Below, piece after piece: positions 16,451-24,835 of a DNA stretch of 64,000 bases. This stretch comes from Pseudonocardia kunmingensis. GTDB lineage: Bacteria > Actinomycetota > Actinomycetes > Mycobacteriales > Pseudonocardiaceae. The notes below the pieces were generated by a model. The model made no database searches. It saw nothing but the letters and a program-made list of their open reading frames with translations, and had not been told where the DNA came from. Each line of letters starts with the position of its first letter. Position 1 is the stretch's first letter. The stretch spans positions 992,001 through 1,056,000 of the forward strand of contig NZ_VFPA01000001.1 in assembly GCF_006716445.1 (NCBI RefSeq), in the 5' to 3' direction. The position numbers and the translations under genes are program-made.

Positions 16451-16472
16451 TGTGATCACCGTGCTGATCACA
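16451..16472. promoter_or_regulatory. Probable TetR operator
   Basis: TGTGATCA (16451-16458) and its exact complement TGATCACA (16465-16472) are separated by six bases. The 22-bp dyad lies 54 bp before the TetR-family gene, where an autoregulatory site would be expected. Further GATC-centred half sites follow (16478-16496). Confidence 0.6.
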
Positions 16473-16526
16473 GGTGCTGATCGCCGTGCTGCGATCGCCG
16501 TCCGGCGAGCCGTGCAGGAGGGCCTC

Positions 16527-17126
16527 ATGACCGAGCCGAAGCGGGCGACGCGTCCGCGCGACGCCGCGGCGACCCGCCGGGCGCTGCTCGACGCCGGCCG
16601 CGCGCTCTTCGCCACGGCCGGCTACGACGCCACGACGGTGCGCGGTATCGCGGAGCGCGCCGGCGTCAACCAGGCGCTGCTCTTCCGCTACTTCGGCAGC
16701 AAGGAGGGGCTCTTCGGCGAGGCGGTGCTCGGTGACGCGGTCCAGCTGCTCGCCGAGGGGTCGCGCGAGGACCTGCTGACGCGCACCCTGTCCGCGATCC
16801 TCGCCGAGGACGACCGCGGCGGTGAGGTCCTGATGGCGGTCCTGCGGGCCACCGGCAGCGCCCAGGTCGGCGCGGGCGTGCGGGAGCGCCTCGGCGCCGC
16901 CTACGTCGACGCGTTCGCCACCCAGGCCGGCACCGACGACCCGGCCGACGCGACGGTGCGCGCCGAGCTGCTGGTGGCCTGGCTGCTCGGCATCGCCCTG
17001 CTGTACCGGGGGTTGCACGCCCGCCCGGCACCGGACGCCGCCGTCGTCACCGCCCACGTGCGGCGGGCCGCGGAGACGCTGCTCGGCCCGACGCCCGGTA
17101 CGGCACGGGAGCAGCCTCCGGCGTGA
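16527..17126 (+). CDS. TetR-family transcriptional regulator
   Basis: 199 residues. The N-terminal helix-turn-helix is standard: RRALLDAGRALFATAGYDATTVRGIAERAGVNQALLFRYFGSKEGLF, in overlapping segments at about 16-62. The C-terminal ligand domain (LVAWLLGIALLYRGLHARPAPD) is of the AcrR/SACE_7040-like type. The start is ATG at 16527 with CAGGAGG about five bases upstream. A perfect 22-bp dyad upstream suggests autoregulation. Flanking genes are not obviously its targets. Confidence 0.9.
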   Translation: MTEPKRATRPRDAAATRRALLDAGRALFATAGYDATTVRGIAERAGVNQALLFRYFGSKEGLFGEAVLGDAVQLLAEGSREDLLTRTLSAILAEDDRGGEVLMAVLRATGSAQVGAGVRERLGAAYVDAFATQAGTDDPADATVRAELLVAWLLGIALLYRGLHARPAPDAAVVTAHVRRAAETLLGPTPGTAREQPPA

Positions 17127-17190
17127 GCCCCTGCCTCTCCCGCCGGGTCCCGCGCACCCGACGGCGTCTGAGGCACGCCCCTGCCCGAAC

Positions 17191-17256
17191 GCGGGACTCG
17201 CCCGGTCGGAACGGGAGACTCGCCCGGTCAGAACGGGAGACTCGCGGGGTCAGGTG
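17191..17256. repeat. 22-bp tandem repeat, array 2 (three units)
   Basis: Units start at 17191, 17213 and 17235, with plus-strand core GGGAGACTCGCCCGGTC as in the 12.5-kb array. The stop codon of the DUF1990 gene (TGA, 17252-17250 on the minus strand) lies in the last unit, so the array again begins at a stop codon and extends downstream of the gene. Confidence 0.88.
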
Positions 17257-17969
17257 GGGAGGGGGATGCGGAGGGTGTCCACGTGGACGCCGCCGCGCGG
17301 GCGGCCGCCTGCGTCGCGCGTCAGGCGCAGGCACGTCTCCACCCACAGGTTCAGCTGGATCTCCTTCGCCAGCCGCAGCCTGGTGTAGAGCAGGTCCGAG
17401 AGCCGGTCGCCGGAGCGCGCCCACGACTCGATCTCGAACAGCAGCGCGCCGTCGTCGGCCCGGCAGCGGAACTCGATCTGCCCGGCCTCCAGGTGCCCGC
17501 GCAGCGTCGCGAGCCGGAACGACGCCGGTCCCGTGCCGATCACGCGCACCGGCCCGTCCCACGGCCCCGGCATCCGGATCAGGAACTCGTCGCCGACGTG
17601 CAGCCTGCCGTCCTGCCCGCGCACCTTCTCGAAGACCGCGACCTCCGACGGCGCGCCGCAGTTCGGGTCGCCGGAGAACCGGCCGATGACCTGGTCGGGC
17701 GGCAGCGGCGAACCCTCGATGCGCACGGAGTAGCGGCGCTTCAGCAGCGGGCCCACGCCGTCCTCGACGCGTTGGACGTCGTCGTCGAGGACGTCCGGCG
17801 GGACGGGATCGGGCGCGTCGGCGGGCCCGCCGTCGGCCTCGCTCCGGTGCACGGCGGTGACGCGCCACATGTAGCGCCAGCTCACCCGGGCCAGGCCCAA
17901 CGGCCAGCGCAGGGCGATCCCGAGCCGGTGCACGGGGCCGCCCGGACGGCGGCGACGGCGTATCAGCAC
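17250..17969 (-). CDS. DUF1990-family protein
   Basis: 239 residues from a GTG start at 17969. Recognisable family segments are VLDDDVQRVEDGVGPLLKRRYSVRI, MPGPWDGPVRVIGTGPASFRLATLRGH (in part), LEAGQIEFRC, FEIESWARSGDRLSDLLYTRL and AKEIQLNLWVETCLRL. The function is unknown; some relatives resemble START-like lipid-binding folds. The N-terminal 35 residues are basic and hydrophobic (RWPLGLARVSWRYMW) and may contact the membrane. The stop codon is embedded in a 22-bp repeat unit. Confidence 0.75.
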   Translation of the reverse strand: MLIRRRRRPGGPVHRLGIALRWPLGLARVSWRYMWRVTAVHRSEADGGPADAPDPVPPDVLDDDVQRVEDGVGPLLKRRYSVRIEGSPLPPDQVIGRFSGDPNCGAPSEVAVFEKVRGQDGRLHVGDEFLIRMPGPWDGPVRVIGTGPASFRLATLRGHLEAGQIEFRCRADDGALLFEIESWARSGDRLSDLLYTRLRLAKEIQLNLWVETCLRLTRDAGGRPRGGVHVDTLRIPLPT

Positions 17970-17992
17970 GAGAGCCGGGGTACCCGCTCGGC

Positions 17993-18277
17993 ATGATCTC
18001 CAACGGAGCGCTGCTCCGGCGCGCCGCGCTCACCTCCCGCGCAGCCTCGCTCGCCTCGATCGGCCTCTGCATCGGGCTGTGGGTGCGCGCCAAGACCGTC
18101 GACCAGACCGAGCGGGGCAACGCGGAGCGGCGCGCCCTGTTCGTGGGCCTGTGGCCGCCGATGCTGTGGTTGATGGGCGACACCGTCGACCGCACCGCGG
18201 ACCGCTACGACGGGCGGGGGCACCGCACCCGGCCGGGCGGGTGGTTCAGGCGGGGGGCGGGAAGCCCTGCTGCTTGA
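17993..18277 (+). CDS. Small membrane-associated protein, unknown
   Basis: 94 residues with two hydrophobic stretches: AASLASIGLCIGLWV (about 18-32) and RRALFVGLWPPMLWLMGDTV (about 46-65). NAERRALFVGLWPP resembles a widespread actinobacterial small-protein family with the pattern ERxxLFVGLW. The last 15 or so codons overlap the convergent flavodoxin gene by 32 bp. The function is unknown. Confidence 0.6.
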   Translation: MISNGALLRRAALTSRAASLASIGLCIGLWVRAKTVDQTERGNAERRALFVGLWPPMLWLMGDTVDRTADRYDGRGHRTRPGGWFRRGAGSPAA

Positions 18278-18866
18278 GCAGGGTGGCGAGGTGGGCGGCG
18301 TTGGTCGCGAGCTTCTGCAGCGTCGACGCGACGGCGGCCGGCGTCTCGTCGAGGTCCTTGTAGTCGGTGGTGGTCATCGCCTCGCCGTTCCAGTACACGC
18401 CGCCGTTGGCCGGGATCGTGAAGCCGACGTCGTTGAGGCCCTGGAACAGGGACGCGGTGATCGCGTGGCCGCCGTCCTCGTTGCCGACGACGGCCGTGAC
18501 GGCGACCTTGCCGTAGGTCTCCATCCGGCCCTCGTCGTCGGTCTCGGACAGCTCAGCGTCGAGGCGCTCCAGCACGCGCTGGGCGATGCTGCTCATGTTG
18601 CCCATCCAGGTCGGGGTGGCGAACACGAGGATGTCGGCCGCGAGCACCTGCTCCCGGATGCCCGGCCACGCGTCGCCCGCACCCATGTCCTTCTGCACGC
18701 CCGGCTTCACGTCCAGGTCGACGACCCGGACGCTCTGGCCGGTCACGCCGTGCTTGCCCAGTGCCTCGAGGACCTGGTCGGCCATGATCTCGGTGCTCGA
18801 CTCGTCGGGCGACGGGGTCAGCGTGCAGTTGAGGGCGAGCGCGGACAGCGGTGCGGGGTTGCTCAT
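18246..18866 (-). CDS. Flavodoxin-like NAD(P)H-dependent FMN reductase
   Basis: 206 residues with a flavodoxin-like fold. ALALNCTLTPSPDESSTE at the N-terminus is the phosphate-binding loop of WrbA/NADPH-dependent FMN reductases; ILVFATPTWMGNMSSIAQRVLERLD and VVGNEDGGHAITASLFQGLND are the other FMN contacts. The likely role is two-electron reduction of quinones, nitro groups or azo groups; the substrate is unknown. The ATG at 18866 is chosen. It is divergent from the Rieske/DUF2231 gene. Confidence 0.87.
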   Translation of the reverse strand: MSNPAPLSALALNCTLTPSPDESSTEIMADQVLEALGKHGVTGQSVRVVDLDVKPGVQKDMGAGDAWPGIREQVLAADILVFATPTWMGNMSSIAQRVLERLDAELSETDDEGRMETYGKVAVTAVVGNEDGGHAITASLFQGLNDVGFTIPANGGVYWNGEAMTTTDYKDLDETPAAVASTLQKLATNAAHLATLLKQQGFPPPA

Positions 18867-18920
18867 GGTCGTCCGGGTACCCGGGCGTTTGCCCCGTACG
18901 CCCCCGGCAACTCTGCGCCC

Positions 18921-19799
18921 ATGTGGCCCTTCGACGAGATCGACCGGCTGGAGCGGCGCGCGGAGCTCGACCGGCCTGCGGCGCCGGCGCGCGCCGCCGT
19001 GCACCGCCTCCTGGACGACCGGAAGCCGCTCAAGGACGCCCTGCACGGCGTCTGGCTCGGGCACCCGCTGCACCCCGTGCTGGTGCAGGTGACGCTGGGG
19101 TCGCTGCTGTCGGCGTCGCTGGTCGACCTGGTGGGGGGCCGGCGCAGCGTGTCGAGCGGGCTGATCGCCACCGGGTTGCTGCTCACGCCGCCGACCGTCG
19201 CCGCGGGCGCCGCCGACTGGTCGGACTCCAACCCCGACCAGCAGCGCGTCGGCGTCGTGCACGCCGCCGCGAACGGCCTGGCCGTCACCTGCTACGCCGC
19301 CGCGCTGGTGCAGCGGGCCCGCGGGCGCAGCGGACGGGTGCTGTCGCTGCTCGGCGCCGCCATCAGCACGGTGGGCGCCACCCTGGGCGGGCACCTGGCC
19401 TACCACCAGTCCCTCGGCCCGAACCACACCGACCGCGTCCGCGACCACGCACCCCAGGAGTGGCGCCCGCTGGGCAGGCTCGCCGACCTGCCCGACGGCG
19501 CGCCCGTGCGCCGCGACGCGGGCGAGGTGCCGGTGTTCGTCCTGCGCCGCGGCACCGAGGTCACCGTGCTCGCGAACAGCTGCCCGCACCTGTCCGCGCC
19601 GCTCTCGGACGGCGAGGTGACCGGCTCCGACGGGGACGCGCGGATCGTCTGCCCGTGGCACGGCAGCGAGTTCTCGCTCACCGACGGCTGCGTCGTGCAC
19701 GGTCCGGCCACGGCCGCCGTCCCTGTCTTCGCCGCACGGGTCGTCGATGGCGGCGTGCAGGCCCGGATCGTGGAGAGCGCGGGGGCGCCGACGCTCTGA
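18921..19799 (+). CDS. DUF2231 membrane domain fused to a Rieske [2Fe-2S] domain
   Basis: 292 residues. The DUF2231 part (about 40-165) has four hydrophobic segments and the family start LHGVWLGHPLHPVLVQVTLG. The Rieske domain (about 180-290) carries both cluster-binding boxes: C221-P-H223 (NSCPHLSAPLSDG) and C244-P-W-H247 (VCPWHGSEFSLTDG). A membrane-anchored electron-transfer protein is the natural reading. The divergent gene is a flavodoxin-like reductase, so the two could share an electron path, which is inference only. Confidence 0.9.
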   Translation: MWPFDEIDRLERRAELDRPAAPARAAVHRLLDDRKPLKDALHGVWLGHPLHPVLVQVTLGSLLSASLVDLVGGRRSVSSGLIATGLLLTPPTVAAGAADWSDSNPDQQRVGVVHAAANGLAVTCYAAALVQRARGRSGRVLSLLGAAISTVGATLGGHLAYHQSLGPNHTDRVRDHAPQEWRPLGRLADLPDGAPVRRDAGEVPVFVLRRGTEVTVLANSCPHLSAPLSDGEVTGSDGDARIVCPWHGSEFSLTDGCVVHGPATAAVPVFAARVVDGGVQARIVESAGAPTL

Positions 19800-19919
19800 G
19801 GCCGGCGGTCCCGGACGTCCACCGGCTCGCGCAGGGCCTGGGGACTCGGGGGGCGTGAGCACGCGGCCCGCTCTCCCGAGGCCGTCGTCCCCGGCTCGAG
19901 ACCACCGCACGGTGCACGG

Positions 19920-21509
19920 TCACGACGCCCGGCGGCGCTTGCCGAACACGGTGACGAACATGTAGTCCTTGCCCGCGGCGTGCGGGGAGAAGAACTCGAC
20001 CACCTCGTCGTCGAACGACGTCGAGCCCACCGCCCCCAGGCCCAGCGCGTGCGTGCCGAGATGCAGTTTGCCGGCGTGCAAGGCGCCTTCGAGCTGCGCG
20101 AGGCGGTAGCCGCGGTCGCCGTACCGTTCCAGGATCGACGGCAGGTGTGCGAGGTAGTAGAGGTTCACGTGCGCATCGCCCGCGTACTGCTGGTTCGCCG
20201 CGATGCGGGTGGCCTCGTTGCGGAAGGTGCCCGCGCGGAGGAGCTCGACCGCACTCCGATCCGGGTGGTGCAGGTACACGCCCGGCGTCAGTCCCTCGAC
20301 GCCGTTCACGATCAGGTAGAGGTCGGTGAGCGGTGCACCCGGCGTGAGCACGTCGGACGCCACGCCACGCGTCGAACGCTCCAGCAGCGTGGAGAACGCG
20401 TCGAACGGGATCGTCACGTCGGTGTCGTAGTTCCGGGTCGAGCGGCGGCGGAGGATGATCTGCTCTACGGGGCGGGGATCGAGCTGGTCGGCGGGCACCG
20501 GGCGCAGCTCGGTCAGCTCGCCGGTCGGAGGCTGTGCCGGCCGGCGCCACCGGCGCGACCGCCACTGCGCGGCCTCCGCGCCGCTGCCGAGGGACGACGC
20601 GAGGTGCAGGTCGGTGATCGCGTGGAACGTCACCTCCGCAGGCGACAGCCTCCTCGTGGGAAGGCCGAGCGGGTGCAGCGCCGGCGCGGTCGCCGGTGCG
20701 GCGTCGGCGTGGCCGAGCGCGACGAGCGCCACCGCGGACTCGCGCACCCCGTCGATACCGAGCAGCGCGTTGACCAGCGGGTCGGCGTAGGAGAACACGA
20801 GCTCGGTCGCGACGCGCGCGGACGCGGCGACCGCGAGGATGTGGGAGAGCGACGTGCCTGCGTCCCAGTACGTGTGCCGGTAGGCGCGCTCCCGGTAGCG
20901 CCACGCGTTGCGCCAGAACGTGCTCGTCACGGCCAGTACCACCGGTGCGGCGGCGATCGCCGGCTCGTCGCCGGTCGCTTCCACGAGCGCGGCACGGAAG
21001 TCGCCCGCGCGCAGCAGGCGCAGGCTGTGGTCGATCGCGGAGTAGTGGTAGACGCCGGCGTCGAGGTCGGCGAGATCGGTACAGGCGACGTACAGCTCGA
21101 GGTGGTACTGCGCGCCGGTGCCGCCTGCCGTGCGGTAGTGATGACGGCGGCCGTCGGGCGTGGTCCAGGTGCGCTCGAGCGAGCCGTTCGTCAGCAGGCC
21201 GAGCCGGCCGAGCAGCGCCCGGTCGGGGACGCCCGGCGACGCCGGCACGTCCGCTCCGGTCGCCGCGATGGCCTCGAGCGCCGGCGGGCCCGTGTCGGGC
21301 AGGTCGCGCGTCAGCGCGATCGGCGGCACCGTGTCGTAGACCTTGTACAGGAAGGGCTTGATGTCCCAGTCCCGCTGCCAGATCGCCTCGGTCCGGGTGG
21401 CCGGGTCGCCGATGCCGATGCGCTCGTCGCCCGGCTCGGTGTCGCTGAGCGAGTAGTACTTGGTCGCGTGATGAAACGTCCCGGCCTGCCGGGTGTCGTC
21501 GCCTCGCAT
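19920..21509 (-). CDS. Double-domain SagB/ThcOx-type nitroreductase-fold dehydrogenase
   Basis: 529 residues with two nitroreductase-like SagB domains in tandem. The first (about 15-270) has TKYYSLSD, GLLTNGSLERTW, YHLELYVAC and GVYHYSAIDHSL; the second (about 310-529) has IILRRRSTRNYD, LYLIVNGVEGLTPGVYLHHP and YYLAHLPSILERYGDRGYRLAQLEGA (in part). SagB proteins are FMN dehydrogenases that oxidise azolines to azoles in RiPP maturation, but stand-alone relatives exist. No cyclodehydratase, precursor peptide or transporter is nearby. The ATG at 21509 is chosen. Only 53 bp separate it from the divergent ECF41 gene, so joint control is plausible. Confidence 0.8.
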   Translation of the reverse strand: MRGDDTRQAGTFHHATKYYSLSDTEPGDERIGIGDPATRTEAIWQRDWDIKPFLYKVYDTVPPIALTRDLPDTGPPALEAIAATGADVPASPGVPDRALLGRLGLLTNGSLERTWTTPDGRRHHYRTAGGTGAQYHLELYVACTDLADLDAGVYHYSAIDHSLRLLRAGDFRAALVEATGDEPAIAAAPVVLAVTSTFWRNAWRYRERAYRHTYWDAGTSLSHILAVAASARVATELVFSYADPLVNALLGIDGVRESAVALVALGHADAAPATAPALHPLGLPTRRLSPAEVTFHAITDLHLASSLGSGAEAAQWRSRRWRRPAQPPTGELTELRPVPADQLDPRPVEQIILRRRSTRNYDTDVTIPFDAFSTLLERSTRGVASDVLTPGAPLTDLYLIVNGVEGLTPGVYLHHPDRSAVELLRAGTFRNEATRIAANQQYAGDAHVNLYYLAHLPSILERYGDRGYRLAQLEGALHAGKLHLGTHALGLGAVGSTSFDDEVVEFFSPHAAGKDYMFVTVFGKRRRAS

Positions 21510-21562
21510 CCCGCCGAGTCTGCCGTGGGATCCGGGTCGGCACGATCCGGAAGGCTGGGGGC

Positions 21563-22510
21563 ATGGCGACCGCGGATCCGGTGACGGTGTTCGAGAACCA
21601 GCGGCGGCGGTTGTTCGGCATCGCCTACCGGCTGCTCGGGTCCGCCACCGAGGCCGAGGACGTCGTGCAGGAGGCCTACCTGCGCTGGCACGGCGTCGAT
21701 CCGGCGGCGGTTGCGGCACCGCCCGCGTGGCTGGCGAAGGTCGTCACCAACCTGTGCCTCAACCGGCTCACGTCCGCCCGCGCGCAGCGCGAGATCTACA
21801 CCGGCCCGTGGCTGCCCGAGCCCGTCCTGACCGGCGGAGACGACGCGCTCGGCCCGCTGGAGGCCGTCGAGCAACGCGACTCGGTGTCGTTCGCGCTGCT
21901 CACCTCGATGGAGCGGCTCACCCCGGCCGAGCGCGCGGTCTTCGTGCTCCGGGAGGCGTTCGCCTACAGCTTCCGCGAGATCGCCGACGTGATCGGCCAC
22001 ACCGAGTCCGGCTGTCGCCAGCTCCACCGCCGGGCGAAGCAGCACCTCTCGACGGCGCGACCGCGTCACGAGGTGTCGCGCGAGCACGGCCGGCAGGTGG
22101 TCGCGCGGTTCCTCGCCGCCGCCCGGGGCGGCGAGCTCGAACGCCTGGAGGACCTCCTCGCCGCCGACGTCATCTCCTGGTCCGACGGCGGGGGCAGGGT
22201 CTCCGCCGGGCGGCGCCCGGTCGTCGGCGCCGAGCGCGTCGCCCGGTTCGCGTGGGCGCCGTTCCAGCGCAGGACCGTGGACAACCTCGTGGTGGAGCGG
22301 TTCGGGGGCGAGCCGACCCTGCGGGTCGTCGAGGTCAACGGCGAGCCCGCACTCGTCGCCCGGGCGGGCGAGCGGCTCATCGCCGTGGCGGTGTTCGAGC
22401 TCGCTCCGGAGGGCATCGCCGGCCTGCGGGTCGTGATGAACCCGGACAAGCTCGTGTTCATCGGCCGGCAGCTGTCACGAATCGAGGCGGTCACCGGTTC
22501 CTCCCCCTGA
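21563..22510 (+). CDS. ECF41-family RNA polymerase sigma factor
   Basis: 315 residues with all three ECF41 hallmarks: WLPEP at 83-87, DGGGR at 208-212 and NPDKL at 293-297. Sigma region 2 is FGIAYRLLGSATEAEDVVQE and region 4 is LTPAERAVFVLREAFAYSF and onward. A SnoaL-like domain occupies about 172-300 and probably replaces an anti-sigma factor. ECF41 genes are usually next to carboxymuconolactone decarboxylase, oxidoreductase or epimerase genes; the next gene is an NAD(P)-binding SDR, matching that rule. It is the second ECF41 gene in the window. Confidence 0.93.
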   Translation: MATADPVTVFENQRRRLFGIAYRLLGSATEAEDVVQEAYLRWHGVDPAAVAAPPAWLAKVVTNLCLNRLTSARAQREIYTGPWLPEPVLTGGDDALGPLEAVEQRDSVSFALLTSMERLTPAERAVFVLREAFAYSFREIADVIGHTESGCRQLHRRAKQHLSTARPRHEVSREHGRQVVARFLAAARGGELERLEDLLAADVISWSDGGGRVSAGRRPVVGAERVARFAWAPFQRRTVDNLVVERFGGEPTLRVVEVNGEPALVARAGERLIAVAVFELAPEGIAGLRVVMNPDKLVFIGRQLSRIEAVTGSSP

Positions 22511-22529
22511 CAGCAGGAAGGGGACAGGC

Positions 22530-23315
22530 ATGGGGAACAGGAGTGACGAGGTACTCGTCACGGGGGGCCGCGGCACGCTCGGTCGTCTCGTCGTGAGGCG
22601 GCTGACCGCCGCGGGGGTTCCGGTGCGGCTGGTCAGCCGCCGGCCGCGGCCGGCGGACGCGCCACCACCGGTCACCTGGATCACCGGCGACCAGACCGAC
22701 CCGGTCGGCATGAGGGCCGCCCTCGACGGTGTCGGCGCCGTCGTGCACTGCGCGAGCAGCGTCAGGTCGAAGGCCGACCTCGTCGGCGCGCGCGTCCTGG
22801 TCGACGCCGGTGCCGCCACCGGACGGCCGCACGTCGTCTACATCAGCATCGTCGGGGTCGACCGGATCCCGCTCGGCTACTACCGGGTCAAGCATCAGGT
22901 CGAGGCCGTGCTGCAGGAGTCGGGGCTGCCGGTGACGATCCAGCGGGCGACGCAGTTCCACGAGCTGTTCCTGGAGGCCACCAGGATGCTCAGCCGGTCG
23001 CCCCTGGTCCCGGTGCCCGCAGGGGTGTGGTTCCAGCCGATCGCGGCCGACGAGGTGGCCGCGAGACTCGTCGCACTGGTATCGGGCGAGCCGCGAGGCC
23101 GCATGCCCGACATCGGCGGTCCCGACGTGCATCGCGGCGAGGATCTCGTCCGGGCCTGCCTCCACCGGCTCGGGAAGCGTCGCCTCGTGGTGCCGATCCC
23201 CGCATGGGGAAGGACCGTGTCGGCGTACCGGGCGGGATACCACCGCACTCGGGGGCCCGCCCACGGCCGCACGACGTTCACCGAGTTCCTCCACTCGACG
23301 GGAGCCGCCGCGTGA
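22530..23315 (+). CDS. NmrA-like / atypical SDR NAD(P)-binding protein
   Basis: 261 residues. The nucleotide-binding loop is VLVTGGRGTLGRLVVRRL (TGGxGTLG) and the middle has VVYISIVGVDRIPLGYYRVKHQVEAVLQ, here given in part; YYRVK supplies Tyr and Lys of an atypical SDR site. SGLPVTIQRATQFHELF is typical of NmrA-like oxidoreductases. It starts 20 bp after the ECF41 gene with AGGAAGGGG before it, and overlaps the next gene as GTGA. It is probably the ECF41 partner enzyme; the substrate is unknown. Confidence 0.88.
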   Translation: MGNRSDEVLVTGGRGTLGRLVVRRLTAAGVPVRLVSRRPRPADAPPPVTWITGDQTDPVGMRAALDGVGAVVHCASSVRSKADLVGARVLVDAGAATGRPHVVYISIVGVDRIPLGYYRVKHQVEAVLQESGLPVTIQRATQFHELFLEATRMLSRSPLVPVPAGVWFQPIAADEVAARLVALVSGEPRGRMPDIGGPDVHRGEDLVRACLHRLGKRRLVVPIPAWGRTVSAYRAGYHRTRGPAHGRTTFTEFLHSTGAAA

Positions 23316-23749
23316 ACGCCGGACTCGTGGTGCGGGCCGGGCTCGCCGCGTTCGCGGTGGTCGAGACGGCCCTGGGCCTGTGGACCTCGGTGCTGCCGCG
23401 CAGCTTCTACGACGTCGTGCCCGGCGTCGACATGCAGCCCTACAACGAGCACCTGCTGCGCGACTACGGCTTCATGAACCTGGCGCTGGCACTCGTGTTC
23501 TGGGTTGCGCTCACCCGCTCGGGGGAGGTGTGGATGGCGAGGACCGCGTTCGGCGCCCTCCTGGTGTTCGCCGCGCCGCACCTCGCGTTCCACATGGCTC
23601 ATCTCGACGGGCTCACCACGGGCGAGCTGCTGTACCTCGTGATCAGCCTGTGGCTGGCGGTGCTGATCCCCGTACTGCTGATCGCGTTGACACGTGTGGT
23701 CCCCGATCAGCGCCCGGCCGAAGGGCGCCCGAGGTCTCCCTCGGCGTGA
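23312..23749 (+). CDS. Four-helix membrane protein, unknown
   Basis: 145 residues from a GTG overlapping the SDR stop (GTGA). Four hydrophobic segments are visible: LVVRAGLAAFAVVETALGLW, YGFMNLALALVFWVALT, ARTAFGALLVFAAPHLAFHMAH and LYLVISLWLAVLIPVLLIAL. FHMAHLDGL near the third helix could bind metal or haem, which is speculative. It is third in the ECF41-SDR unit. No family function is recognised. Confidence 0.75.
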   Translation: MNAGLVVRAGLAAFAVVETALGLWTSVLPRSFYDVVPGVDMQPYNEHLLRDYGFMNLALALVFWVALTRSGEVWMARTAFGALLVFAAPHLAFHMAHLDGLTTGELLYLVISLWLAVLIPVLLIALTRVVPDQRPAEGRPRSPSA

Positions 23750-24117
23750 CGGCGGTGGGCGGGCGGGCTCGGAGAAGCCGATCGCCGCGGGCGGTCAGGT
23801 GGTTCAGCGCCACCTGTCGAGCACCGCGTCCACCCGCAGCCCAGCACACCGAGCACGTCCAGCGGGGACACCGAGGTGCTGCCGGCCAGCGCCGCCTCCG
23901 CGGCCGCACCGACCCGATGCTCGATCGAGGGCACCTCCATGGTGCCGGGAGCCCGCCGCGCGCAGCTGCTCGCCCGGTCGTTCGGGGCCGCATGCCCGGT
24001 GGCGGATGCCGTGTCGGGCGGCGGGCGTCCGGCGGAATCAGTGGCGCGAACACCGGTCGCCCGACCTGATCGACGTGAGCGAGTGCTGGGAGCCGGCGAT
24101 CGCCGGTGGTCAACGCC
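23750..24117. other. Intergenic stretch without a convincing gene
   Basis: About 370 bp between the membrane-protein gene and the small minus-strand gene. Open frames cross it on both strands but show no family pattern, ribosome-binding site or sensible composition. I see no RNA gene, clear hairpin or repeat in it. It may be decayed coding sequence. Confidence 0.5.
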
Positions 24118-24423
24118 CTACGAACGCTCGATCGGCACCCGGATCGAACGGCCGTCGGCCGCGAGCAGCCCGCTGCGCCGCGCGTCCTCGATCATGGACG
24201 CCCAGCGCTGCGGCCAGTCCGGGGCGGTGGGGCTCATGATCGCCAGCGAGCGGAGGACGGCCACGTCCATCAGAACGGCGTCCGCGCCCGCCGGCTCGCC
24301 GGTGCCAGTCGTCTGGAGGGCGGTACGCAGGCCGTCGGCGTCGAGGTCGGTGCGCAGGCGCACGCCGGCCAGGTCGTCGGGGTCCTGCACGACGGCGCCC
24401 TGCACCGTCAGTCGCACGATCAC
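24118..24423 (-). CDS. Hypothetical protein, 101 aa
   Basis: 101 residues from GTG at 24423. The composition is normal for a folded cytoplasmic protein: IVRLTVQGAVVQDPDDLAG, VLMDVAVLRSLAIMSP and MIEDARRSGLLAADGRSIRVPIE. No family or function is recognised. It is divergent from the DUF6158 gene and probably monocistronic. It is a likely real gene, on composition. Confidence 0.6.
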   Translation of the reverse strand: MIVRLTVQGAVVQDPDDLAGVRLRTDLDADGLRTALQTTGTGEPAGADAVLMDVAVLRSLAIMSPTAPDWPQRWASMIEDARRSGLLAADGRSIRVPIERS

Positions 24424-24532
24424 CCGATCGATCCTGCCCGATCACCGGCGGGGGACGCGCGCCGGTGGGCGTGACGAGGGACGTGCCGCGGCCGCAGGCA
24501 TGGTCGCTGCGCGCACCGGGCACTCCTGCCCC

Positions 24533-24811
24533 ATGACGGACCGATCGCACGGCATCGCGCCCGACGAGCTCGCCGACGACGACCTCCGCCGCGAGGTGGC
24601 CCACCTGCACGAGACCCGGCACGAGACGCTCCTGCACGGCAGCGAGTCCGCGCTGCGGGCGCACACCGAGCGGATGCTGGCGCTCGAGCAGGAGTTCCTG
24701 CGCCGCTTCCCGCAGGACAGCGCGCCCGACCCGCAGCGCACCCGGGCCGGCAGCCGCGAGCACGCCGGCCAGCCGGTGCCCGGCCGCGACCTGGGCGGCT
24801 CCCCCTACTGA
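24533..24811 (+). CDS. DUF6158-family small protein
   Basis: 92 residues. The core GIAPDELADDDLRREVAHLH, RHETLLHGSESALRAHTERM and LEQEFLRRFP is a conserved actinobacterial helical protein of unknown function. The Arg/Pro-rich C-terminal tail (DPQRTRAGSREHAG) looks disordered. The start is ATG at 24533. It is convergent with the MarR gene. Confidence 0.7.
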   Translation: MTDRSHGIAPDELADDDLRREVAHLHETRHETLLHGSESALRAHTERMLALEQEFLRRFPQDSAPDPQRTRAGSREHAGQPVPGRDLGGSPY

Positions 24812-24835
24812 CCCGCGGTCCCCCGGGGCGAGGGG

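Noticed and set aside
19920..21509. RiPP azole biosynthetic cluster
   Set aside because: Only the SagB-type dehydrogenase is present; no YcaO cyclodehydratase, precursor peptide, protease or transporter is near.
22473..22500. ECF41 promoter ahead of the SDR gene (TGTCACG near 22473)
   Set aside because: The -35-like part is good, but no CGTC lies at the expected spacing.
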